DNA of 64,000 bases, taken from the NCBI RefSeq assembly GCF_001641265.1, contig NW_020167521.1:1612001-1676000 (forward strand). Direction: 5' to 3'. The stretch comes from Pseudogymnoascus destructans. Lineage: Eukaryota > Ascomycota > Leotiomycetes > Thelebolales > Thelebolaceae. The translations under genes and the position numbers were made by a program. This document shows, one piece after another, positions 48,071-58,602 of the stretch. Below the pieces are notes generated by a model. The model was not told where the DNA came from. It was given only the letters and a program-made list of their open reading frames with translations, and searched no databases. Position 1 is the stretch's first letter. Each line of letters starts with the position of its first letter.

Positions 48071-49721
48071 ATGGCAGGAAATAAACCAGGAAGTAAGCAA
48101 ATCACTCGCAATATGTGCGCAGAATTGTGGGGAGGTGCTAATTTATACTCTTGCAGAGCCCAAGAGCAAGCGCGTCTCTGTGCGCCTTCGTCATAAGATC
48201 GAGAAGGCCTCGTCCGCGAAGCAAAGAAAGGAACGGAAGAACGGAAAGAAGAACCCAGAATGGAAGTCGCGCATGAAGAAGGATCCCGGGATCCCCAACC
48301 TCTTCCCGTACAAAGATAAGATTCTCGCAGAGATTGAAGAGGCGAGGATAAGGAAGCAAGAGGAGGCTGTGAAGAGGCGTGCAGAGCTTAAGGCTCTGAA
48401 GAAGTCTGGAGAGGAGGTTGATAAGGACATTGAGGCCCAGATGGAGGGTGTCGAGGCAGAGGATGATGATGATGAAGAATTCGACATGGGTGACATGGAT
48501 GGAGACGATGATACCAACCCTATGGCTGCCTTGCTCGCAAGCGCAAGAGCCAGAGCTCAAGAATACGAGGAGGAGTCTGGTAACGAGGACGAGGACGAGG
48601 ACAGCGATATGGAGGGAATGGATGTCGATGGAGTTTCACAAGCTTTGCCAAACAAGAAGGACGGCTCAAGAAAGGCATTTGACAAAGTCTTCAAGCAAGT
48701 CGTCGACCAAGCCGACGTCATTCTCTACGTCCTCGACGCCAGAGACCCCGAAGGCACCCGATCCAAAGAAGTCGAACGCATGGTCATGGCCGCCGCAAGC
48801 GGAGGCAAGCGTCTCATCCTCGTCCTCAACAAAATCGATCTCATCCCCGCCCCCGTCCTCAAAGCCTGGCTCATCCACCTACGCCGCTACTTCCCGACTC
48901 TCCCCCTCCGCGCCTCCGGCCCAGCCCCCAACGCGCACCAATTCAACCACAAATCCCTCACCGTGCAGAGCACCGCGACCACGCTCTTCAAGGCGCTCAA
49001 ATCCTTCGCGGCCGCTAAGCAGCTCAAGCGCGCCATCTCCGTCGGCGTCATCGGCTACCCCAACGTCGGCAAGTCCTCCGTTATCAACGCCCTGACCTCG
49101 CGCCTCGGCGGCGGCCAGTCCTGTCCCACTGGCGCTGAGGCAGGCGTCACCACCTCCCTGCGTGAAGTCAAGATCGACAGCAAGCTCAAGCTTCTCGACT
49201 CCCCCGGTATCGTCTTCCCCAGCACCCACGACGGCTCCAAGGCGTCCAAGGTAGAGGAGAACGCGCGCCTGGTGCTCCTCAACGCCGTGCCGCCGAAGCA
49301 GATTGAGGACCCCGTCCCGGCTGTCACGTTGCTCCTTAAGCGCCTCTCGAGGACCCCGGAGATGACCACGAAGCTCATGGAGGTGTACGGACTGCCGCCT
49401 CTCGTGACGGCGGCGAATGGCGACCCCACGAACGATTTCTTGATCCAGGTCGCGAGGAAGCGTGGACGTCTCGGGAAGGGCGGCGTGCCCAACCTTCCTA
49501 GTGCAGCTACGACTGTCATCACGGACTGGAGGGATGGGCGTATTCAAGGCTGGATGGACGCACCGCTGCTGGCTGTCGCGCCGACGCTTGCTCCTGGTGA
49601 GGTTCAGGTGGGCGCTGTTGTCGGTGACCAGAAGGAGATTGTTGCTGAGTGGGCAGAGGAGTTTAAGTTGGAGGGCCTTTGGGGCAGTGGTGGGGCGAAT
49701 GATGATGCGATGGAAGAGTAG
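48071..49721 (+). CDS. NUG1: Nucleolar GTPase Nug1 (GNL3/nucleostemin type)
   Basis: Circularly permuted GTPase needed for 60S ribosomal subunit maturation and export, nucleolar. Exons 48071-48092 and 48157-49721 give 528 residues; the first exon codes only MAGNKPG and the splice restores KPKSKRVSVRLRHKIEKA, the usual basic N-terminus. A Lys-rich coiled region (residues about 60-115) and an acidic stretch with DEDEDSDMEG follow. The permuted motif order is visible: G5-like DARDPEGTR, G4 LVLNKIDLIP near residue 230, then G1 IGYPNVGKSSVIN near 305, a switch with TTSLREVK, and G3 LLDSPGI near 355. The C-terminal part has DFLIQVARKRGRLGKGG and the D-W-R-G-like TDWRDGRIQGW block shared by the family. 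Confidence 0.93.
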
Positions 49722-50185
49722 GGATAGATGGGACAGTATTCTTGGCATAATATTTGGCGTCTGGAATAACATGTGGGACTGGAAAAAGGACACAGCTTGT
49801 AGCGTCATATGTTATAGTTGTTAGCTGTGAGATCAAAATATGACTACATCACGAAACTATCTTCCACAATGCGCCCCTAAACTTTGCGAATTCCGAGTAT
49901 TAAATAATTACGTCTATTCTCACTCAACGGGATGAATCATAGTTTAGCACGAAGAGTTCAGAAGATATTTAAGATACGAGTGTTTTCATTGATTCTCGCT
50001 CCAGTTAAAACCTCAAGAGGTATTCTTTGCATTCGCAATTGTCTTCGCCTGAAGTAAAGAAGCGCTGTCAAAGACCAAACGTTTGAAAATAACAATTAAT
50101 TCCGGACACATCCCCTGCTAGGATAGATTTGACTGAGGACTTTGCAACAGCCAAAATTCTCATCAAGTCATAACAGGTAGACACT
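49722..50185. other. Intergenic between convergent genes
   Basis: 3' regions of NUG1 and beta-tubulin. No gene seen. Confidence 0.5.
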
Positions 50186-51890
50186 TTACTCCTCGTCAAC
50201 TGGGAGCTCCTCCTCGTACTCCTCCTCTCCCTCGGAGACGGAGGCCTCCTGGTACTGCTGGTACTCGGAGACGAGATCGTTCATGTTGGACTCAGCCTCA
50301 GTGAACTCCATCTCGTCCATACCCTCACCAGTGTACCAATGCAAGAAAGCCTTGCGCCTGAACATAGCAGTGAACTGGTCACCAATACGCTTGAAGAGCT
50401 CCTGGATGGAGGTGGAGTTACCAACGAAGGTGGAGGACATCTTGAGGCCACGGGGTGGGATGGAGCAGAGAGCGGTCTGGACGTTGTTGGGGATCCACTC
50501 AACGAAGTAGGAGGAGTTCTTGTTCTGGACGTTGCGCATCTGGTCCTCGACCTCCTTCATGGAGACCTTTCCGCGGAAGATGGCAGAGCAGGTCAAGTAG
50601 CGACCGTTGCGGAAGTCAGAGGCGGCCATCATGTTCTTGGGGTCGAACATCTGCTGGGTGAGCTCTGGGACGGTGACGGCACGGAAAGAGTGGGCGCCAC
50701 GGCTGGTGAGAGGAGCGAATCCAACCATGAAGAAATGGAGACGTGGGAAAGGCACCATGTTGACTGCCAATTTGCGGAGATCAGAGTTAAGCTGACCGGG
50801 GAAACGGAGACTGGTGGAGACACCGGACATGACGGCGGAGACCAGGTGGTTCAGGTCACCGTAGGATGGGGCGGTGAGCTTAAGAGTCCTCATGCAGATA
50901 TCGTAGAGGGCCTCGTTATCGATACAGAAGGTCTCGTCGGAGTTCTCGACAAGCTGGTGGATGGAGAGGGTGGCGTTGTATGGCTCGACAACGGTGTCGG
51001 AGACCTTTGGCGATGGGACAACGGAGAAGGTGGCCATCATGCGGTCGGGGAACTCCTCGCGGATCTTGGAGATCAAAAGCGTACCCATACCGGCACCGGT
51101 TCCACCACCCAGGGAGTGGGTGATCTGGAAACCCTGAAGGCAGTCACAGCCCTCAGCCTCACGGCGGACAACATCAAGAACTTGGTCGACAAGCTCGGCA
51201 CCCTCAGTGTAATGTCCCTTAGCCCAGTTGTTACCGGCACCGGATTGTCCGAAAACGAAGTTGTCGGGGCGGAAAAGTTGTCCGAATGGGCCGGCACGGA
51301 CAGCGTCCATGGTACCGGGCTCCAAATCAACGAGGACGGCACGGGGCACGTACTTGTTGCCGGAAGCCTGCAATATGTTAGATATTGCCGTGTTGACAAG
51401 ATACATAGGATGTACCAACCTCGTTGAAGTAGACGTTCATACGCTCGAGCTGGAGGTCGGAAGTTCCATTGTAGCTGGCAGTTGTCAGTTTAAACCATCC
51501 ATACATATACTGATGATCATTATACTTACACTCCGGATCCATCAAGGCCGTGCTCGCCAGAGATGGTTTGCCTATAAATCGGTCAGTCGGGGTTCATGTT
51601 GTGCTGGGCTAGGTAGCCGTCGTTGAAGCTACACACCAGAAGGCAGCACCGATTTGGTTACCCTGAAGAATCAAGTTAGCTATATTGTCAATAAATATGC
51701 TTTGGATCGGGTTTCTTACGCATTGTCCGGTCTGGAGATGAACCTATATCACAAAAAACACGAGTTAGCCATTGTGTTCTCCTTGGTAGCTGTCCGATGT
51801 GGGGCAGGCATTCAGGAGCAACGACGCGTCGCAACCATGTGCTGCTCCCCGACCTGCTGTCGAAGGGTTGTTACATACGATTTCACGCAT
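50186..51890 (-). CDS. TUB2: Beta-tubulin
   Basis: Microtubule subunit and benzimidazole target, 446 residues. Six exons: 51890-51879 (MREI), 51743-51720 (VHLQTGQC), 51662-51637, 51571-51530, 51474-51420 and 51367-50186, so five introns lie within the first 54 codons, the normal pattern in filamentous ascomycetes. The GTP-binding signature GGGTGAGMG is at 140-148. Residues tied to benzimidazole resistance are wild type: Phe167 (ATFSVV), Glu198 and Phe200 (SDETFC), Leu240 (TSLRF). The acidic tail EGEEEYEEELPVDEE ends the protein. The antisense strand of the last exon holds a long false frame owing to codon bias. Identity is certain. Confidence 0.98.
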
Positions 51891-52541
51891 CTTGAATGGT
51901 GTGTAGGTGGAAGTTGGAGATGTACAGGTAAATCTGCGGACGAGTTATGGGGCTTGAGATAGCAAAAAGGTGAAGGGTGGTTGTTGAGGTGGATGGGGGG
52001 GTTGTGGGTGAAAGGATGAAAATAAGCGGTGAGGTCGTGTTGACCTTGCCTAAAGTGGAAGCTACTAGCGCGGATTCACCCCTTCCCCTGTAAACAAACG
52101 GACCTGGGAGACGTGGGAGGTGACAAAACGGCTTTTGGCAGCTGCATTTCAACGTTTACTACGCATAAATGCAGATATTTGTATTGACACCGCAGTAATT
52201 ATATAAACCACGTATGAGATGCTCGCGAATTTATCAGCTTCCCATTTACCGCATTAAGCTGTGTGCGATGACTGTCACTCCGCAGATACTCCCTGTCGCT
52301 TAACTGTGTGCTACACACCGTACAGTACAGCACATCATCGTCAAAATAGGGGCACATGCCAAATTTACGGGGTCACGGATAGGGATCAATGTGTGTTACT
52401 GATATTTTGTAGATGGTCAACCCATCGGTCACATATATGATCGTCAGGTACCACTCTACGCTGTAGTAAAGCTCACCGCTCTCTATCTAGCAATGTCAAT
52501 CCATTTCCAACGGGTTAACGGTAATTATCCGTGCAACCCCC
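51891..52541. promoter_or_regulatory. TUB2 promoter / GCN20 3' flank
   Basis: TUB2 and the ABC-F gene are both on the minus strand; this gap holds the TUB2 promoter and the 3' region of the other gene's downstream side. No coding frame and no sure motif. Confidence 0.45.
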
Positions 52542-54856
52542 CTAATGCGCTGCTGCCACACCGGCTGCATCGGCCTGAGCAGTAATCCTCTTCTTGTACG
52601 CCTGGACATCACCAGGGAACTTCTCCACGATCCCCTCGTCGCAAACCCATAATGATGTGCACACAGTCTGCAGCATCGTCACGTCGTGAGAAACCATAAG
52701 AATACCTCCCTGGAACTGCTTCAGCGCCTGGGCCAAGGCATCCATAGCCTCAATATCCAAATGATTAGAAGGCTCATCAAGAACCAGGATGTGCGGGTTT
52801 TGGAGTGACAAGCATGCGAATGCCACCCTAGACTTCTGTCCTCCGGAGAGTAACTCCATCTTCTGTAGACCAGTCATACCAGTGATACCGAAGGCACCAA
52901 GATGCCTTCTGTAGTCCTCGTCGGGCTTTCCAGGGTAATTCTTAGACATAAAGCCGACAGCGCTATCGTTGAGATCCAAGGCATCAACGTGATGTTGAGC
53001 AAAGAAGCCAACTCTAAGTCTGGGGTTCTGAGAAATAAGACCCTTCGTAGGCGTCAACTGGCCAATCAGTAGCTTAAGTACAGTCGTTTTACCAGCACCG
53101 TTGGGACCAACGATACCAATACGAGAGTCGAGTTGAACGTCGAGATCGACATTCCTGAGGAGTGGCTTATCAGGTGTATACCCGAAGCTCACATTCGTCA
53201 TCTGGATAATAGGAGGCGAAAGTTTCTCAACTTCGGGGAACTTGAAGTGGACACTGTACTCTTTCTCCGGTGCCTCGAGAATAGGCATTTTCTCCAGCTT
53301 CTTGATTCTGGACTGTGCCTCAGACGATTTTGCGGCATTATAACGGAACTTGTCAATGAAATTTTGCAGATGCGCTCTGACAACCATTTGGTTTTCATAT
53401 TCGCGTATCGCTGTCTTCCGACGCTCCTCCCTATTTGCATAGAAGGAGTCGAAATTGGAACCCTTGTAGTAATCGAGACGCTCCGAGTGCTGGTGGATAA
53501 TGTCTGTGGCAACTTCATTTAGGAAGGCTCTGTCGTGAGAAACAACGAGAACAGTGCTGGGGTAAGTTTGCAGGTAATTCGACAGGAAAGTAATAGATGG
53601 GACATCCAACATATTGGACGGTTCGTCGAGGAGTAGAAGATCCGGTTCGCAGAAAAGAGCTCTGGCCAGCGCCAGACGCATACGCCAACCTCCAGAAAAG
53701 GTCTTTGTAGCAAACTTTTGGCGCTCGGGTGAGAAACCCAAACCAGCCAAGATACTGGCTGCACGAGGTTCTGCCTTGTCAGACTCCATTTCTGCAAGTT
53801 TCCCTTGTACGTCACCAAGCGTTTGATCTAAGGCATCACGCTCGCGGTCAAGCCTTGCGGCGTCAACAGAGGTGTCAGCCATAGCTGAGCGTTCCGCCTC
53901 CATAGTTGACAACTGTTTGGACAGTTTTTCTTGTTCAGCCAAGAGATGTTTTCTCCACACATCAGCGTCTAACACTGCCTGTATAGCAGGGGTATCATCT
54001 CCAGAAATCTTAATCGTAGTTAGCTTTTGCACTTTATGGGGTACATGGTTCAACATACCTCTTGCTCCACATGCAGAATGGAAATATGCACTGGAATGGC
54101 AAGTTCTCTTCTTGCCAGCGCTCTCAGAAGAGTAGATTTTCCGATACCGTTCTGACCAACCAGACCATAACGCCTACCGTATGCCAACGTCAAGCTGGTA
54201 TCCGTCAGGATTCTTAATCCACCAATCGTCACATCAATACCATCAAGCTTAATGTCCTTGCTCTTAGCCTGTCCCATAGCATTCGATCCCAACTGCAGAG
54301 GATTAACAGCCATGAAGAACTCTTCATAGGACTGCGTATCATCCGTCTGGTTGAGCAATTTAGAAGCCTCATATTCAACCGCCTTATACTCCTTCTTGTT
54401 CTGCTTAGCAGCAATCTTCCTCTCAGCCTTTTCTAACTTCTTGCGATCGACCTTAGACTCAAGCTTCCTCGTATTCGCCGACTCCAAGTCCACCCCCGTG
54501 GTTGTAATACCCAATGTGGAAGACATATTCCGCTGCGTGCTCACTTGGATGGCCTGGTCCAATCTCTTGGCCGCCCCAGACGCTCCGCTCAAGTCCACAT
54601 TTGACGCATTGGCGGCGCCGAATTTCGCCGCCCATTTCTCGACTAGCTGGCGGATTTGTGTCTCATTCTTCGTTGATGTCTCGCCAGACGCTGATATGAG
54701 CAGGGCCGTAATGGACGCAACGGCCTCTGCTAATGGCGACGTCCCGGTGGACTCGGCATCGGTGTATGAGCTGGAAGCATGAGAGAGGTATCCCACCGAG
54801 TATTCCGTGAGGATAGGGTCGATATTCGGAATCGATCCTCTGATTTCGGCCTCCAT
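52542..54856 (-). CDS. GCN20: ABC-F ATPase, Gcn20 type
   Basis: Soluble ribosome-associated twin-ATPase without membrane spans; yeast Gcn20 with Gcn1 promotes Gcn2 activation on starved ribosomes. Exons 54856-54059 and 54008-52542 (50 bp intron) give 754 residues, against 752 for yeast Gcn20. The N-terminal 200 residues are the Gcn20-type extension, ending in a Lys-rich coil (KLEKAERKIAAKQNKKEYKA). First ATPase: Walker A GQNGIGKST at 234-242, signature FSGGWRMRLALARAL, Walker B DLLLLDEPSNMLD. A linker with REERRKTAIREYENQ follows. Second ATPase: Walker A GPNGAGKTT, signature LLSGGQKSRVAFA, Walker B ILVLDEPSNHLD. The long N-terminal extension favours Gcn20 over Arb1. It is next to beta-tubulin on the same strand. 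Confidence 0.93.
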
Positions 54857-55165
54857 TTTTTTTATAATTTATGGTACAACGTCTGTCGTTGTCCTTTCGT
54901 CACTAAATTCCGGGCCGAGCAGTTTCTGAGACGGGGTCGGACTTGGACAGTAGCTGTATTTGTGATCGTACAATACATACACAAGAAGTACAGGTCGACC
55001 TTGGAAAAGGAGAGATGAGTCAAGTCTCGTGGTTTAATTCGTTTGTCTCAGTGTGGCTTTGAAGCTACTTCTAGATTCCCCATGTTCGAAATATTGGAGG
55101 CGGTCAGTGCTGTATCCGGCAGAACTAAGAGGCTCTTACGCTAAGCCGAAGATGGCCTAAATTAC

Positions 55166-55208
55166 ACGCGTGTGAAAGAGACGCGTCGCTCCCATAGCCG
55201 CGACGCGT
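55166..55208. promoter_or_regulatory. Cluster of three ACGCGT (MCB) sites, two in a palindrome
   Basis: ACGCGT occurs at 55166-55171, 55181-55186 and 55203-55208. The latter two lie in perfect 9 bp inverted arms (ACGCGTCGC and GCGACGCGT) with a 10 bp spacer. MBF-type factors bind this core. The nearest gene downstream is GCN20, 310 bp away on the minus strand. Confidence 0.4.
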
Positions 55209-56433
55209 TTCCACTAGGTAGGTACAGTAGCTATTTAAAGCACGCGGTTTTTAAGAGGCTCGGTTCCTTCCTCTCCTTTTGAAATCCTTACCATAGCATA
55301 CATATATGGCGATCCTGGCAAATTACGGCGCTACTCCCTGAAAGTCCTATAGGGTAAGACGGAGCAATAATGGAATCGCCCGAGTCCTGGCAATAAGCTC
55401 CATGTATGTCTCGGATAGATATAGCCCTAGACATGTAATAGGAGATTGTAGGGCAAGATCATTGGGCCGTTCCAGCCTGACACCACGCTTGATGAATTCC
55501 TCGCGTCAGATTGGTCAGAGGTCACGTAAGGCAGTCCAACTGCAATTGCCACCATATGCAATACAGACAAAATATCTGCCCAGACTCAATTTTAGACAAA
55601 GCTGGGGGTCAGGATGTTGGCGCTATGTTTGATACCTTGCCAATATTTCGTCTTATATATGACTCGAGAAGCGGTGAGGTCCCCAAAAGGGTTGACGTGA
55701 TCCCATGGATGTGGGGGGACTTTTTGTTGCTGCGCGATCCTTGCTCCAATCCGATCCCCAGATATTGCCCTTCTCTCTACCGACATTCTGTTCGTGGCTT
55801 AAGGTGGTATGGGAAACCTGCTTTGTAAAGTTGTCCACAGTTATGGGTTCCTCTAACTAGTCAAGCGCCTCTCCCGTCTCTCTTGCACCCCTGCTTTAAA
55901 ATCTAGTACATAGTCGTTCACCGTACAGTTACTTTAGTTACGATACTGCAACCCCCGCTGAAACGAAGAAAGGAAAGCATCCACTAGAGACTGGGTCGGA
56001 GATACTCGTCGTATCAATTTTCTCCCATAGCCGACCCCACTACGAACTAGTACGTCATGCCATATGTTGCCAAGCAACTTGTCGATTTATCAATATTAGT
56101 TCCATCGGCCAAATGTTTTAGATATAAAATGTCTCAGGTGGCGAGAACTGTTGAGCAGCAATCAATGCCCGCGATATCTTAGCCTAGGATCTGTGCGGAA
56201 TCCCACACAACTCGTGGCATGTGTGAGTAGAAAGAGACTGGGTGGTAGAGGATTCAGCTCATAATGGAGCTAGTTTATAGAGTAGAATCTCTGGCGCCGA
56301 TAGGAACAGGGGCATAAAAAGACGGAGACACCGTCTTTACTCGCTAATTGGACTGTCTTTGCGAACCACAACAACACACAATGCAGCCCAAACCCGTCTG
56401 ACCTACCAAGACAAATCGTCTACTAGTAAGTGA

Positions 56434-57180
56434 GATTCGGGGAATGCTTGTGGTGCTGTCTTATGGTACGCCGATCCAGGCCCTACTCCGTACTTGCGTG
56501 ATCATCTACACGCTACTGGCGGATCCTATCAATTATCAATGGAGCTACCAACGTAAGTAAAGCCCTCTCTTAGGGAAGATCTGCCATTTGTATTGGTAAT
56601 GTCCATATACATTAGGATTGCTCGCGAGGCCGGCACGAGGGACAACCGATTCTTTCGGGAACAAAGTGAGGTGTTGAGCGAAGTGGGAACTGATGGCGCC
56701 AGGTACTTCCCATACCTTGGTAAAGCTAGGTTAGTCGCAAATCCATATGTGGAGCGCGTTCGGTGATCAATAATATTTACATTGGGAGGAGCAACAAAGG
56801 TATAACAATAAACAGATTCATTACTTCTGGACGAGCTCTTGCTGCAAGGTAGGAGAGGATAAATCCCAAGCTTTACTTCGCTTCAAAATAAACACCTCAT
56901 AGCGCCTGACCTTGCGTATATCACGGGTTTGGCTTACAACGAGGGGCTCAAAATTATGAGGCAGGGAACAGGCTTGCCCTTACCTTGGACCTTACGCCTC
57001 AACTTGACTCCCCGCCAAATGCTGACGATAGCTGCATGGATTGGGTCCGTTCCACAGCCTGGACCAAGCCCTTCTCACTTCTAGCCCTGCCTGCCGTGCA
57101 CTTAAAAAGCAGATGGATGAAGATACACGGAACAAACAGGACTTGTTCTGCACTTGTTTCCAGCAGATATAACAGTATCT
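56434..57180 (+). pseudogene. Degraded multi-exon gene of unknown family
   Basis: Four plus-strand segments keep one reading frame through three GT-AG introns: 56434-56552 (GNACGAVLWYADPG, LHATGGSYQLSMELP), 56616-56719 (IAREAGTRDNRFFREQSEVL, TDGARYFPYL), 56816-56848 (SLLLDELLLQ) and from 56903 (APDLAYITGLAYNEGLKIMR, LTPRQMLTIAAWIGSVPQPG). Introns are 63, 96 and 54 bp, and phases fit at every junction. The last segment stops at about 57083, but neighbouring frames go on with LLALPAVHLK and then KKQMDEDTRNKQDLFCTCFQQI followed by an in-frame stop. No start codon is certain, as a stop lies just upstream of 56434. The best reading is a once intact gene broken by frameshifts and a stop near its 3' end. 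The family is not recognised. Confidence 0.5.
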
Positions 57181-58602
57181 CTTGGATGACCTTTGATACA
57201 ACTCTTGCGGCCTGTACTCGGCACTACCAATGTGTCACTAGCACAACGTGCCGCGTTGCGAGAGCAAGCACAAAGGAAAGGAGGGATCCCCTGATGTATG
57301 TGTAAGCTGTGCCTTGCCGAAGGCACGCTTGTGGGTAACTACAGTGTATAGGGCGCACACGGATCGAAGAATGGATTATGGCTGCACGTAGCCCATAAGA
57401 AATTAGAGTGACTGTTAATTCAGGCCGCTGGTGAGGGCCATTGGAGAGGGCCATCGGTATCAAACACAGTGCCTGAGCCGGCCTGGGAACATCCGTACCA
57501 AACAATCTTTCGATATCAGGCTCCATGGTAGATCTCACAGCCATCGACTTAGCTCCACCGCTCCACCCTTGGCTCTGATCAGAGGCATAACATGGAAGCC
57601 ATCGGAGCAAGGATATGGGAGATGGGGGCGTGGCAAGGCGTCGCACTTCCCTATCAGTAGGCCCCTTCTGTGATACGCCTTGACCGTGGTAGGGTGGTCG
57701 TATACCAATACGAGTAGGGTGGTATAGCAGGATGGCACATAAGTTATAGTATTTTCGGTATTTCATGTACGGAGTACTCAGCGTACTCACAGTACTCTAC
57801 TCTTACCAGAGTGGCACCCTGCGGCAAGCCACCCAATCGTAACGACCAAGGGAATGAATGCCTAGCATGACATACACTGGCTGGACCAGCAATACCTGAA
57901 ACGCTGCATGGATCGACCTGTAGCTGGGGGGGGGTGTCCAGGGATAATATGTAAAGTATCTTGGAGACGGATGGCCTTTCTAGCATCTCTATTCGCCCCC
58001 AGATAGAATTGTCTGTACGTGTATGTGTATATATATCCTGTATATCGTGTATATGGGGTTAGCATGGTGTTATGGTGTCGTGGTGTTATGTTATTATGTA
58101 CTCCTTGTACCCTATACACTCCCATGTACTGTACACCCGATTCTTAAAAGTTTGTGGTGTCGACTGGCTGCGTTGTGTCGTGCCTACGGGTAGGAAAATA
58201 GTATTGTCTTACTGTAGGCCGCCTCTACGCCTTTCACCTGCACTGCTGCAGCCAGACAGAATCTCCGCCTTCCTCTTCACGGCCACAACAACAAACAATA
58301 CCGACGTCGTCTTTGAAAGGCACATTCATTCTTTTCTCCTGTTACGGGTACTCAGTTATTGGTTCTTGCCCTTGTTCCATTGTACTTACCGGGCCGCCTG
58401 TTGAAGGGCCCTTTTCTCACGGAGCCCTCCATCAGATTGTTGTTTACACTCGATTTACGTTTCGTCCCACTCTTCGCCCACCAAAAAACTATTCTGTTCG
58501 GACATCAACATCACTAATGACTCCCCGCACAACGTCCGTTTCGTCCTCGGTGCCTCTCTCTTCTCTCGGTCGCTGTGCCTGTGGTGGTTGGGGAGTGTCA
58601 CG

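Larger units (their letters stand above)
54857..58602. other. 3.7 kb gene-poor region
   Basis: Upstream of GCN20. No intact gene seen. It holds an MCB-like palindrome at 55166-55208 and a degraded multi-exon locus at 56434-57180. The section 57300-58600 shows no coding signal; its last 300 bp are probably promoter and leader of the large gene starting at 58603. Confidence 0.5.

Noticed and set aside
48879..49808. A 309-codon frame antisense to NUG1
   Set aside because: Overlaps the GTPase domain of NUG1 on the opposite strand and reflects GC-rich third positions.
50339..51427. A 362-codon frame antisense to beta-tubulin
   Set aside because: Mirror of the strongly codon-biased tubulin exon; no independent protein features.
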